Below, piece after piece: positions 8,684-17,764 of a DNA stretch of 64,000 nt (positions are counted from its first letter, which is position 1; each line of letters starts with the position of its first letter). The translations under genes were made by a program, and so were the position numbers. The DNA comes from Nitrospinia bacterium. GTDB lineage: Bacteria > Nitrospinota > Nitrospinia > Nitrospinales > JAJDAT01. The notes beneath the pieces were generated by a model. It had not been told where the DNA came from. It searched no databases and worked only from the letters and a program-made list of their open reading frames with translations. Location: NCBI GenBank assembly GCA_029261715.1, contig JAJDAT010000025.1, positions 248,001 through 312,000 of the forward strand, given 5' to 3'.

Positions 8684-11035
8684 CTAAGGATTACTTAGCG
8701 ATTCAGTTCTGACTTCTTCTAAGATACTTTGGATTTTAATAAAGTCATAGACTTTGAGGTGTTTTTCCAGTTGTCTGGCAAGTTTCTTTCCAGAATCGTT
8801 TGATTGACTTAATTCATCCAAAGCAGACGTAAAGTCGGTTAAGTTAAATTCTTTTGCGGAATTTTCTAATCGGGAGTGTAGGGCTAAAGAAATAATTACC
8901 TTTGAGTAATCTGTTGATGTTGTTTCAGTTTCATTTTTTTCGACTTCTACTTTCTGATATGCCCATTTGACAGAGATTAATTTATCAATTGAAGAGATTA
9001 TTTCTTCAACTTGAAAAGGTTTGAGTAAAAAATCGTCAAACTGCATTTCCTTTATTTTTTCTGGAGAGTAATCGTAAACAGATGCGGAAATGCCAATAAT
9101 TTTAATATCTCTGAGATTCAAATCGCTGCGTAATGCTTGCGTGGCTTCTACACCATTCATAATTGGCATTTGAATATCCATAAAAATGATATCAAATGGA
9201 TGTTTTTGCGCAAGTTTTATAGCTTCTAAGCCATTTTCTGATTGAGTAATAGTAAACCCTAAGTTTTCCAAAAAATATTTTAATACGTTTCGGTTTTCTT
9301 TTACATCATCTACAATCAAAATATTGATTGGATGTTCCGCTATGATTTGTGTAACTCGTTTGTATTTTTCTGTTTCTTTTGAATTTGGTCTTGTAAGAGT
9401 CGCAGGAAGTTTAATTAAAAAATAAAATCGGGAACCTTCTCCTAATTTTGAATCAACTTTTAATTCTCCTCCCATCAAATCAATTTGTTTTTTAGAAATT
9501 GCTAGACCAAGCCCCGTTCCTCCTTTATTTCTTCCTTCTGCATCTTGTTTAAAAGGTTCAAATATGGATTTCTGAGCTTCTTTAGGGATTCCCATTCCCG
9601 AGTCAATTGCCTCAAATAAATAATGTTCGTCCTCTTGGATTGTTAATTTAAATATAATTTTTCCCGAATCGGTAAATTTAACGCCGTTGCCCAGTAAATT
9701 TATGAGAGCTTGACGTAATTTGGTTTCATCTCCATATACCCAAATTGGTTCGTTACTTATGGCCTCATTTCTCCAACGAAGTTGCTTTTCTTCGCATCGT
9801 AATTCAAACATCGCGGACATATCTTTTGCTAGAGCATTGAGATCAAAACTTGTTGGCGTCAGCTCCATTCTCCCGGCTTCTATCTTTGATAAATCAAGGA
9901 TTTCATTAATCAAATTTAGAAGGTGATTTCCGCTAGATAAGATATTTCGAATTGAATCTTTATACTTTTTTTCCAATTGAGGTTCGCGTTCGAGAATTTG
10001 AGCGTAACCTAAAATTGCGTTCATTGGCGTTCGGATTTCATGGCTCATGTTGGCAAGGAATATACTTTTTGCTGAATTAGCGGCGTTCAATTCGATAGTT
10101 CTGGTTTCGACTTGTTTTTTTAACGAGCGGTTCCAAAATAGAATGGTTCCAATACCAAAAAGCGTTAGCGTTCCAAACAAAAAGCTTAAGAATTGTTTTA
10201 ATGTTAAACCTTCTTTTACTTTTAATCCGACCCACTTTCTGTAAATTTCTTTTTTCTTCAAAGGATCGATTTGATTCAGTGTTTTTTCTAAAATAGAATT
10301 AAGTTCAGGCCAATCATTTCGTGAGGCTAAACCCCAATCGTATGTATATCCAGTTTTTCCGCCAATTTCCAGATTCGTAATTCCTTCCTTCTCCATAAAG
10401 TAGGTGGCCATGGCAATATTGACAACCATGGCGTCAACGAGTCCAAAAGAAACTTTTTTTAGTCCTTCGGAGGTATTCGGAACAACATCTAAATTAACAT
10501 CCGGATAGTTTTCTTTTATATATTCATGAATTCCAAAACCTGATATTACAGAAACCTTCATGTCTGTCAGGGATTCTAAGTTTTGCATGGATTTATCAAC
10601 GTTTTTTCGCGTCAATATGACGGCATCCAATTTAATGTAAGGTTTAGTAAAATCCATAAACTCAAGACGATAAGGTGTAGGCGTTGCTGTAGGCCAGACA
10701 TCATTTTTTCTGTTTTTACCGTCCTTCATAAGTTTGTCCCAATGATCCCAAAATTGAATTTCAAATTTAATTCCCAACAAACGCTCAATTATACGGATGT
10801 AGTCTACGGAAAAACCTCTGTATTTTTGATGCTCATTAAGAAATTCAAATGGAGGGAAATTGGTCTCGCCAGCAAGCACAATTTTGGGGTGTTCCTTTAA
10901 CCATCCTCTTTCGTGTGGGGTTAAAAAGTCGGATTTGTTAATTGTATCGGTTGCGGCAAAATTAAAGCTAACGTCTAATAAAAAAAATATTAGAAAGACG
11001 AAAAAGAAAGAGATAAGTTTTTTAGAAGCGATCAT
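8684..11035 (-). CDS. Hybrid sensor histidine kinase: periplasmic solute-binding domain (SBP_bac_3), TM, HisKA, HATPase_c, receiver (BvgS/EvgS-like)
   Basis: N-terminal signal and KIVLAGETNFPPFEFLNEHQKYRGFSVDYIRIIERLLG; MSHEIRTPMNAILGY H-box; NLLGNGVKFTDSGKI; GTGLGLAISKKQ; receiver NILIVDDVKENRNVLKYFLE...DIIFMDIQMPIMNG. Confidence 0.92.
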   Translation of the reverse strand: MIASKKLISFFFVFLIFFLLDVSFNFAATDTINKSDFLTPHERGWLKEHPKIVLAGETNFPPFEFLNEHQKYRGFSVDYIRIIERLLGIKFEIQFWDHWDKLMKDGKNRKNDVWPTATPTPYRLEFMDFTKPYIKLDAVILTRKNVDKSMQNLESLTDMKVSVISGFGIHEYIKENYPDVNLDVVPNTSEGLKKVSFGLVDAMVVNIAMATYFMEKEGITNLEIGGKTGYTYDWGLASRNDWPELNSILEKTLNQIDPLKKKEIYRKWVGLKVKEGLTLKQFLSFLFGTLTLFGIGTILFWNRSLKKQVETRTIELNAANSAKSIFLANMSHEIRTPMNAILGYAQILEREPQLEKKYKDSIRNILSSGNHLLNLINEILDLSKIEAGRMELTPTSFDLNALAKDMSAMFELRCEEKQLRWRNEAISNEPIWVYGDETKLRQALINLLGNGVKFTDSGKIIFKLTIQEDEHYLFEAIDSGMGIPKEAQKSIFEPFKQDAEGRNKGGTGLGLAISKKQIDLMGGELKVDSKLGEGSRFYFLIKLPATLTRPNSKETEKYKRVTQIIAEHPINILIVDDVKENRNVLKYFLENLGFTITQSENGLEAIKLAQKHPFDIIFMDIQMPIMNGVEATQALRSDLNLRDIKIIGISASVYDYSPEKIKEMQFDDFLLKPFQVEEIISSIDKLISVKWAYQKVEVEKNETETTSTDYSKVIISLALHSRLENSAKEFNLTDFTSALDELSQSNDSGKKLARQLEKHLKVYDFIKIQSILEEVRTESLSNP

Positions 11036-11281
11036 TGTTATATGAAATAAAAAAACCTTATTGATAGCTAAAGTGGACCGACTAATTATAAAGCTAATCG
11101 TTCAGGAAATAGCGCTGTTTTTTAATTTAAAAAATATTACCTTGGTTTTTGTGCGCTCATGGATTATTAGCATGATTTATTGGTAGTTGTTATAATAGTG
11201 ATCGATTTTATTCCTATCTCGGATATCGATCCTGTTTTTAAAAAAATCAGTAAATAATTAAATATTTAAAATCATCTCAAG

Positions 11282-12250
11282 TTGCTTATGAAAAAGTTTA
11301 ATCCTCATCCTCTTATTCCAGGAGGCGTTATGCAGACTATAGTTGGTTCTCAAGCTAAAGGAGAATCGGAATTACCAGAGCCTATTTATCGTGAAATTCG
11401 AATACAAGAAAATGTGTCTCTAGTCTTATATGAATATTCGAATCTTGGTTGTATTAAAGGATCTATCTTATTGTCTCATGGGATGGGAGGATGTTCGGGG
11501 TCGGGATATATGAAGAGAATAGGCACAAAATTATATCGTTCAGGGTATCGAGTGTTTTTGATAAACCAGAGAGGTAGTGGCCCTGGTATGGGAATGAGTG
11601 ACTCTTTGTGGAATGGAGGCTCTAGCGAAGATTTTGCCGCAATTACAAATTTTATTGTAAATCTTTATCCCGATTCAAAATTAAGAATAATTGGTTTTTC
11701 TTTAAGTGGTAATATTCTATTAAAGTATTTAGGAGAATCTAGATCAATTCCTTCGCAGGTTTGTAATGCCTTATCTTTTAATCCTCCCGCAGATTTAAAG
11801 ATGGCTAGCTGGCTTCTTTCAAACGAACCTCGAAATAGAGTTTTTAATATTTATTACATGGGATTGATTAGAAACCAAATTAAAGCAATTAAAGAAAAGT
11901 TCCCTAATGCGATTTTACCTACAAAACTTTATAAAACAATTTGGGAGTTTGACGATGCGTACACTGCTCCTGTAAATGGTTATGCAGATGTAGAAGAATA
12001 TTATGATCTTTGTAGCGGTAATCGTTTTATGAAAAGTATTGAAGTCCCGACTCATGTTGTTTGCTCAGAGGATGATCCATTTATCCCACCTCAAGTTTTT
12101 ACGGATTGGCCTAAAAGCGAAGCGGTTGAATATATAGCGCCAGAAAAAGGAGGACATATGGGGTATATAGAAAAGAGTAAAAATGGTTCTGGGGATCGAA
12201 GATGGATGGACGAATTTGTTTTGAATTGGACAGAAAAAAGTGTGAAGTGA
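11282..12250 (+). CDS. Alpha/beta hydrolase, YheT-like
   Basis: ILLSHGMGGCSGSGYMKRIGTKLYRSGYRVFLINQRGSG; IIGFSLSGNILLKYLGE nucleophile elbow; C-terminal GGHMGYIE. Confidence 0.88.
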   Translation: MLMKKFNPHPLIPGGVMQTIVGSQAKGESELPEPIYREIRIQENVSLVLYEYSNLGCIKGSILLSHGMGGCSGSGYMKRIGTKLYRSGYRVFLINQRGSGPGMGMSDSLWNGGSSEDFAAITNFIVNLYPDSKLRIIGFSLSGNILLKYLGESRSIPSQVCNALSFNPPADLKMASWLLSNEPRNRVFNIYYMGLIRNQIKAIKEKFPNAILPTKLYKTIWEFDDAYTAPVNGYADVEEYYDLCSGNRFMKSIEVPTHVVCSEDDPFIPPQVFTDWPKSEAVEYIAPEKGGHMGYIEKSKNGSGDRRWMDEFVLNWTEKSVK

Positions 12251-13929
12251 GTTTGATCGGAATTTTATTAAAGGTTAAATTTTTAGGCATTAAAAACAGC
12301 CTATTCCCATTGGACACGACAAAGTTTTTCCGGTTAGGAACTGTCCTGGGGCTTGGATTAGGTTTCCTTTATATAGATTATGCTTTCTTTTTAAACGCTA
12401 TCCGATATTTAGATGGTCTTCCATTAGACGTTGGCAACGAATTGATCGTTCAATTGTTAAATGCTGTTTTTTTGACTCTAATCATTTTGGGTTTGTTTTC
12501 TGGTTTTATTTCTTCCCTATCGATTTTTTATCTTTCTTCTGATTTAGATAATCTTCACGCATTACCTATAAAGTCTAACGCTTTAATTGTTTCCAGATTA
12601 ATAGTATGTTTTTTTCATAGTTCTTGGATTGCGATTTTATTTGCGGCTCCTATTGTATTTGCCTACGGAAATTATTTTCAACTACCGTTGAATTACTATT
12701 TTTTTACCGTTTTTAGTTTTCCTTTATTTACGGCGATTCCATGTTTTGCGGGAGCGCTTGGAACGTTACTATTAACTCGTTATTTTCCAGCAAAGCAAAC
12801 GCATCGCATATTATCTTTTATGGGTATTGCCGTTTTGGTGGTTTTAATTGTTTATATCCGGTTTTTATCTCCGGAAAAATTTTTTGGACAGGAAGTTTCT
12901 GAAGAATCAATTGTTCAGTTTGTAGAAAATTTGAAAGTTCCGGATTTCGCTTTTTTGCCTAACGCCTGGATGGTTAGCGGAATGACAGCTTGGGTTCAGG
13001 GTAACCCCGACGATTCTATTTTCCAATTTGGATATTTTGTTTTAGCTAGTGTTTTGGGTTTTGTCGCTTTTGTTACGGTAGGACGAATGATTTATGTCGA
13101 AGGGTGGAAATCTTTTAAAGAAACGATTCAAGCTCCAACAGGTGAAACAAGCTTTATAAGGTCGATTGAAAATACAGAAAACTCAAGTCGTTATTGGAGA
13201 ACAACCAAGATGCTCTGGAGAAAAGACTTGAAATCTTTAACGCGCGACCCAACTCAATGGACACAGTCTATTATCCTTTTGGCTATTGTCGCGGTTTATG
13301 TATTTAATATAATGAATCTTTCTCACCTTAATATTGTTTTGAAAAACGTTATATCTGTATTGAATATTGGCTTAGTAGGTTTTGTATTGGCTGCGTTAGT
13401 TTCACGTTTTGTTTTTCCCGCAATTAGTTTGGAAGCTAGATCATTTTGGACAATTTATACATCGCCGATATCAATGAGTCAATTTCTCATGGCTAAATTT
13501 TGTATATTGTTTCCATTTCTATTGATAGTTGGAGAAATGTTGACTGTTGTTTCTAATTTGATCTTGGATGTCGATTATTATGTTATGACTGTTTCGGTAT
13601 TCTCCGCGTTTTTAATTTCTTTAGGACTAACTGGGTTGGGGCTAGGAATGGGAGCTGTTTTTCCTAAATTTCGTCATGAAAACGTGTCCGAGATAACGGC
13701 AGGAACCGGAGGTTTTTTATTCATGATTTTTGGTTTAGCGTTTGTAGGCGCCATAGTGATCTTAGAAGCGAGGCCATTATACGTTCATTTTAACCAAAAG
13801 TTTTTATTACGGTCTGTAGGTGGTTTAGATGTTCCTGTCTGTTATGGCTTAGCTGTTTTGCTTTCAATTTTAGCCACATGGATTCCATTACGTAGAGGAA
13901 TAGATTTTTTAGAAAAGATGGATCTATAG
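12247..13929 (+). CDS. ABC-2-type/putative ABC exporter permease
   Basis: Multi-pass hydrophobic protein; a GTG at 12247 in the frame of the listed ORF overlaps the upstream stop by 4 nt (GTGA) and is a more plausible start than 12202. Confidence 0.7.
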   Translation: MSLIGILLKVKFLGIKNSLFPLDTTKFFRLGTVLGLGLGFLYIDYAFFLNAIRYLDGLPLDVGNELIVQLLNAVFLTLIILGLFSGFISSLSIFYLSSDLDNLHALPIKSNALIVSRLIVCFFHSSWIAILFAAPIVFAYGNYFQLPLNYYFFTVFSFPLFTAIPCFAGALGTLLLTRYFPAKQTHRILSFMGIAVLVVLIVYIRFLSPEKFFGQEVSEESIVQFVENLKVPDFAFLPNAWMVSGMTAWVQGNPDDSIFQFGYFVLASVLGFVAFVTVGRMIYVEGWKSFKETIQAPTGETSFIRSIENTENSSRYWRTTKMLWRKDLKSLTRDPTQWTQSIILLAIVAVYVFNIMNLSHLNIVLKNVISVLNIGLVGFVLAALVSRFVFPAISLEARSFWTIYTSPISMSQFLMAKFCILFPFLLIVGEMLTVVSNLILDVDYYVMTVSVFSAFLISLGLTGLGLGMGAVFPKFRHENVSEITAGTGGFLFMIFGLAFVGAIVILEARPLYVHFNQKFLLRSVGGLDVPVCYGLAVLLSILATWIPLRRGIDFLEKMDL

Positions 13930-14027
13930 TCTAATTTTAAATTGAATCAATGAGGTTATTTATTGAATGAATGCGGCCTCGCCGTGTGTTAAATTATTTT
14001 TTTATCTCATTTGTGAAACTAATTTAG

Positions 14028-15299
14028 ATGGATTTATTTTCTGATATTGAACCGACTTCTGAAACTCCTCAGGGACCGCTTGCCGAAAGGATGCGTCCAA
14101 CAAAATGGGAAGAGTTTTTAGGGCAAGATCATATCCTGAGCGCTGGGAAACCCTTGCGAAGGTTGATTGAATCTGGATCTAATTTTTCTTTTATATTATG
14201 GGGACCGCCAGGCTGTGGAAAAACTACAGTCGCTCGGTTAGCTGCAAAGATTGGAAACAGTCCTTTTTTCGAAATTAGCGCCGTTAATGCTGGAATACCC
14301 GAGCTAAGGAAAATAATTGCCCAAGCCGGAAAAGTGAAAAGTTCTTATTCCGGTTCTACCGTATTATTCATTGATGAAATTCACAGGTTTAATAAAGCAC
14401 AGCAAGATGCTGTATTACCCGTAGTGGAAAATGGGACTATCCGTTTGATTGGGGCGACAACGGAAAACCCTTCTATTGAAGTCATTCCAGCTTTACGCTC
14501 GCGTTGTCAAATATTTCGCTTAGAGTATTTACAACCAACACAAATTACGAATTTAATCCTGCGCGCATTAGAAGACAAAAAGTATGGATTAGATGGTGAT
14601 AAAGAATCTATTGAAGAAGACGCCATTGGCTTAATAGTGGCCCTGGCAAATGGTGATGGTAGAAAAGCTTTAAATATTTTAGAAGCGGCCTTCGCATTTA
14701 TGACAGCGGGAAAGAGTCGATGTGTAGATCAATCGACCGTTTTAGGTATTGTGCAACAAACATCGGTTTTATACGATAAAGGGGGAGGAGAGCATTACGA
14801 TCACGCCTCAGCATTTCAAAAAAGTTTGCGTGGGTCAGATCCTGACGCGGCAATATATTGGTTGGCTAAAATGATTGCAGGGGGAGAAGATCTTAAGTTT
14901 ATCGCTAGGCGTTTGATGGTAACAGCCGCTGAAGACGTTGGTTTGGCCGATCCAAACGCTTTGAATATCGCATTAGCCGCCTCCCAAATGGCGGAAAAGT
15001 TGGGGATGCCTGAAGCGCGCATTCCATTAGCGCAAGCGGTCATTTATATAGCCAAAGCTCCAAAAGATAATTCAGCCATCGTCGCAATCGATAAAGCTCT
15101 GGATGATATTCAAAATAAAGGATTATCGTTTCCTGTTCCGGATCACTTAAAAGATGCTCACTACAAAGACGCAAAAAAATATGGCTATGGAGTAAATTAT
15201 AAGTATCCTCATCAATTTCCTGATAATTATGTCGAGCAACAATACCTCCCCGATGAGTTGAAAAATAAAAATTACGTTCCTCCAAAAAAAGGTGACTAG
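14028..15299 (+). CDS. rarA: Replication-associated recombination AAA+ ATPase RarA/MgsA
   Basis: [65 protein letters not shown]. Confidence 0.95.
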   Translation: MDLFSDIEPTSETPQGPLAERMRPTKWEEFLGQDHILSAGKPLRRLIESGSNFSFILWGPPGCGKTTVARLAAKIGNSPFFEISAVNAGIPELRKIIAQAGKVKSSYSGSTVLFIDEIHRFNKAQQDAVLPVVENGTIRLIGATTENPSIEVIPALRSRCQIFRLEYLQPTQITNLILRALEDKKYGLDGDKESIEEDAIGLIVALANGDGRKALNILEAAFAFMTAGKSRCVDQSTVLGIVQQTSVLYDKGGGEHYDHASAFQKSLRGSDPDAAIYWLAKMIAGGEDLKFIARRLMVTAAEDVGLADPNALNIALAASQMAEKLGMPEARIPLAQAVIYIAKAPKDNSAIVAIDKALDDIQNKGLSFPVPDHLKDAHYKDAKKYGYGVNYKYPHQFPDNYVEQQYLPDELKNKNYVPPKKGD

Positions 15300-15371
15300 T
15301 ACGAAAATGACGCTTGATAAGAATTGTAATTAAGATTTTTAAATGCTAGTTTTCGTGATATTCGAAATTAT

Positions 15372-15397
15372 AACCTATTGTTTTTAAATAGGTTTTT
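15372..15397 (+). terminator. Possible intrinsic terminator downstream of rarA
   Basis: 8-bp stem aacctatt/aataggtt (15372-15379 / 15387-15394), 7-nt loop, followed by TTT; AT-rich stem, so weak. Confidence 0.35.
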
Positions 15398-15531
15398 AGG
15401 TCTGAGTTTTAAAATGTCTATTTTTTTTGATTTTGTACATTGCCTGATGGAAATTTTTATATTTTAGAGGTAACCTTGTTGGTTTAGTTTTGTATCCTTT
15501 GTTAAATTTTGTAGAAAGGTTTTAGAGAAAC

Positions 15532-15984
15532 ATGCCGAGAGAGAAATTCAATACCGCTGAAGAACTGTATGTGGGACGCTTACGCGGTAACCAGCTCATG
15601 GCTAGTGGGGTTGATTTAAGTCCTGAAGAAGCGAAGTTATTGTGGTGTTCGGAGCGAATGAAGGAAATTTCCTGGCTAGATTTGGCTGATAATAAATTGG
15701 GCAATCAAGGTGTCAAGGATTTATCAGAATGCGCATTATTAGAAAATGTCCAATACCTTAATTTAAATAACAATGAGATAGGTGATGAAGGGCTTGTCTA
15801 TTTGGCCAATTCCCCTTATTTAAAAAACTTGAAACACCTCCATTTAAAACAAAATATTTTGAATGGAGAAGGGATTATCGCTTTATTCCAATCCGCGACT
15901 TTGGATAATTTACAAAAATTTAATATTAATGACGGTTGGTCTTGCAGAAAACGTGATGGCTGGAGATATAAATCAAGAGATTAG
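15532..15984 (+). CDS. Short leucine-rich-repeat protein (ribonuclease-inhibitor type)
   Basis: LSPEEAKLLWCSERMKEISWLDLADNKLGNQGVKDLSECALLENVQYLNLNNNEIGDEGLVYLANSPYLKNLKHLHLKQN. Confidence 0.8.
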   Translation: MPREKFNTAEELYVGRLRGNQLMASGVDLSPEEAKLLWCSERMKEISWLDLADNKLGNQGVKDLSECALLENVQYLNLNNNEIGDEGLVYLANSPYLKNLKHLHLKQNILNGEGIIALFQSATLDNLQKFNINDGWSCRKRDGWRYKSRD

Positions 15985-16098
15985 ATCAATTTAAGAAGAC
16001 CTATATATTGTCGAAAATTTTAGTATTAAACTTTAGTAAAGTAATCTACTATCGGTAAGGTTTTAAATTACCCTCCTAATTTTTCATCTAATTATTAA

Positions 16099-17301
16099 AT
16101 GTCTAATAACAGATTGCACATTCACGCCTCTGGTTACGATCGTCCAGGAATTCTCTCAAAGGTTGTAGAGAACGCCATTCAATTTGATTGGAAGGTGGTA
16201 GATATAAAGATGTTTGTGTTTAACGATATGTTAAACCTGTCTTTACTTATGGAAAACTCCAACTCTGGTACCTCTGAGGAATTAAAAAGATCTTTAGATG
16301 AATACGGGAATAACTCGGATATTAAAATTAACTATAGCGATCCTGGGAAGGGTTTGATAGAGGGCTCAGAATACGGTCATCGTCAGGTTGTTACAGTTTT
16401 AGGAAAAGAGATCGACTCCACAGCGTTAATGGAATTTACACAGACAGTCGCCGAACTCGATATTAATATTCTTAGAATCGAGCAATTAGATTCAGGTGAT
16501 TATCACGTTTTGGAATTCGTAATTGGTATGAGAGATGATTTACCTTCTTCAGATCTGATGAGCCGTTTAGTCCAATTTAAAGAAAATAGAGGCGTAGATA
16601 TAGCGATTCAAGAAGATACCATGTTTCGTAGAAATAAACGTTTGATTGTAATGGATGCGGACATGACTTTTTTGCAATGTGAAGTGATTGACGAAATGGG
16701 GAAGCTTGCCGGCGTTGAAGATAAAATGAAAGCAATTACTCAAAAAGCGATGGCGGGAAAAATGGATTTTGAAGAAGCTTTAAGGACCAGAGTGTCTTTA
16801 CTTAAAGGGCTTCCTATATCTGAGTTAGAAAAATTAAGAGAAAATATACCATTAACTCCCGGAGCAAAAATTTTAGTTAAAATTCTGAAACATCTTGGAT
16901 ATAAAGTAGCTATTGTTAGCGGTGGTTTTCAATTTTTCATAGATCATTTGAAAGACAGATACAGTTTGGATTATGGTTTTTCAAATGAATTGGGAATTGA
17001 AGATGGAAAATTAACAGGCGAAGTTAAAGGTGAAATTATAGACGCTAAAACTAAAGAAAAAAAGCTAGCCTTGCTTGCAGAGAAAGAAGGATTTTCTCTA
17101 AAACAAGTCGTAGCCGTTGGCGATGGGGCAAACGATATTTATATGTTGGCGAAGGCGGGTCTCGGCATTGCATTTAATGCCAAACCTATTGTTCAACAGC
17201 ATGTTAGCGCCAGTATCAATATTTCGAACTTAGAATTGATCTTATACTTTTTGGGAATATCGGGAAAAGAGCTACAAGAGCTAAGAGGAATTGTTAGCTG
17301 A
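16099..17301 (+). CDS. serB: Phosphoserine phosphatase with N-terminal ACT domains
   Basis: HASGYDRPGILSKVVE ACT; VMDADMTFLQCEVIDEMGKLAG, VAIVSGGFQFFIDHL, VAVGDGANDIYMLAKAGLGIAFNAKP (HAD motifs). Confidence 0.93.
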   Translation: MSNNRLHIHASGYDRPGILSKVVENAIQFDWKVVDIKMFVFNDMLNLSLLMENSNSGTSEELKRSLDEYGNNSDIKINYSDPGKGLIEGSEYGHRQVVTVLGKEIDSTALMEFTQTVAELDINILRIEQLDSGDYHVLEFVIGMRDDLPSSDLMSRLVQFKENRGVDIAIQEDTMFRRNKRLIVMDADMTFLQCEVIDEMGKLAGVEDKMKAITQKAMAGKMDFEEALRTRVSLLKGLPISELEKLRENIPLTPGAKILVKILKHLGYKVAIVSGGFQFFIDHLKDRYSLDYGFSNELGIEDGKLTGEVKGEIIDAKTKEKKLALLAEKEGFSLKQVVAVGDGANDIYMLAKAGLGIAFNAKPIVQQHVSASINISNLELILYFLGISGKELQELRGIVS

Positions 17302-17352
17302 GACTAATGAGGATAAAATGTTAACCCCGTTTTTTAATTCAAAATATATAAA

Positions 17353-17751
17353 ATGAGCGATATTAATTTTCTTGGAATCGGTCTCGCTGTTGTGGCAGAT
17401 ATGGGGTTAGGGGCTTTTTGGTATTCTCCCGCCGGATTTGGAAAAATCTGGATGAAAAAAATGGGTATCGAAAAACCGGAAGATCTCGTTGGAGCTAATA
17501 TGGCTTATGCTTCTAGCGGTTTATCTGCGTTAACGCTTTCAATATTTTTTAATTATCTATTTAATATAGTAAATGTTCAATCGGTAGGCCATGCGATGGG
17601 AATTGCTTTACTTGTATGGTTGGGAGCGCTTATTCCAGTAGTTATGCCGCCATATTATTGGGAGAATCGTCCTAAAATAGTTGGAGCCATTTATTGTGGT
17701 TATAAATTAGTTTCTGTTTTATTGATGACTGTGATTTTGACGATTGTCTAA
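17353..17751 (+). CDS. DUF1761-like small membrane protein
   Basis: GLGAFWYSPAGFGKIWMKKMG and 4 hydrophobic segments, typical of DUF1761. Confidence 0.7.
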   Translation: MSDINFLGIGLAVVADMGLGAFWYSPAGFGKIWMKKMGIEKPEDLVGANMAYASSGLSALTLSIFFNYLFNIVNVQSVGHAMGIALLVWLGALIPVVMPPYYWENRPKIVGAIYCGYKLVSVLLMTVILTIV

Positions 17752-17764
17752 AGTTATAAAGGTC

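Noticed and set aside
15040-15285. Minus-strand ORF opposite the rarA 3' end
   Set aside because: Antisense to conserved rarA codons; no independent evidence.
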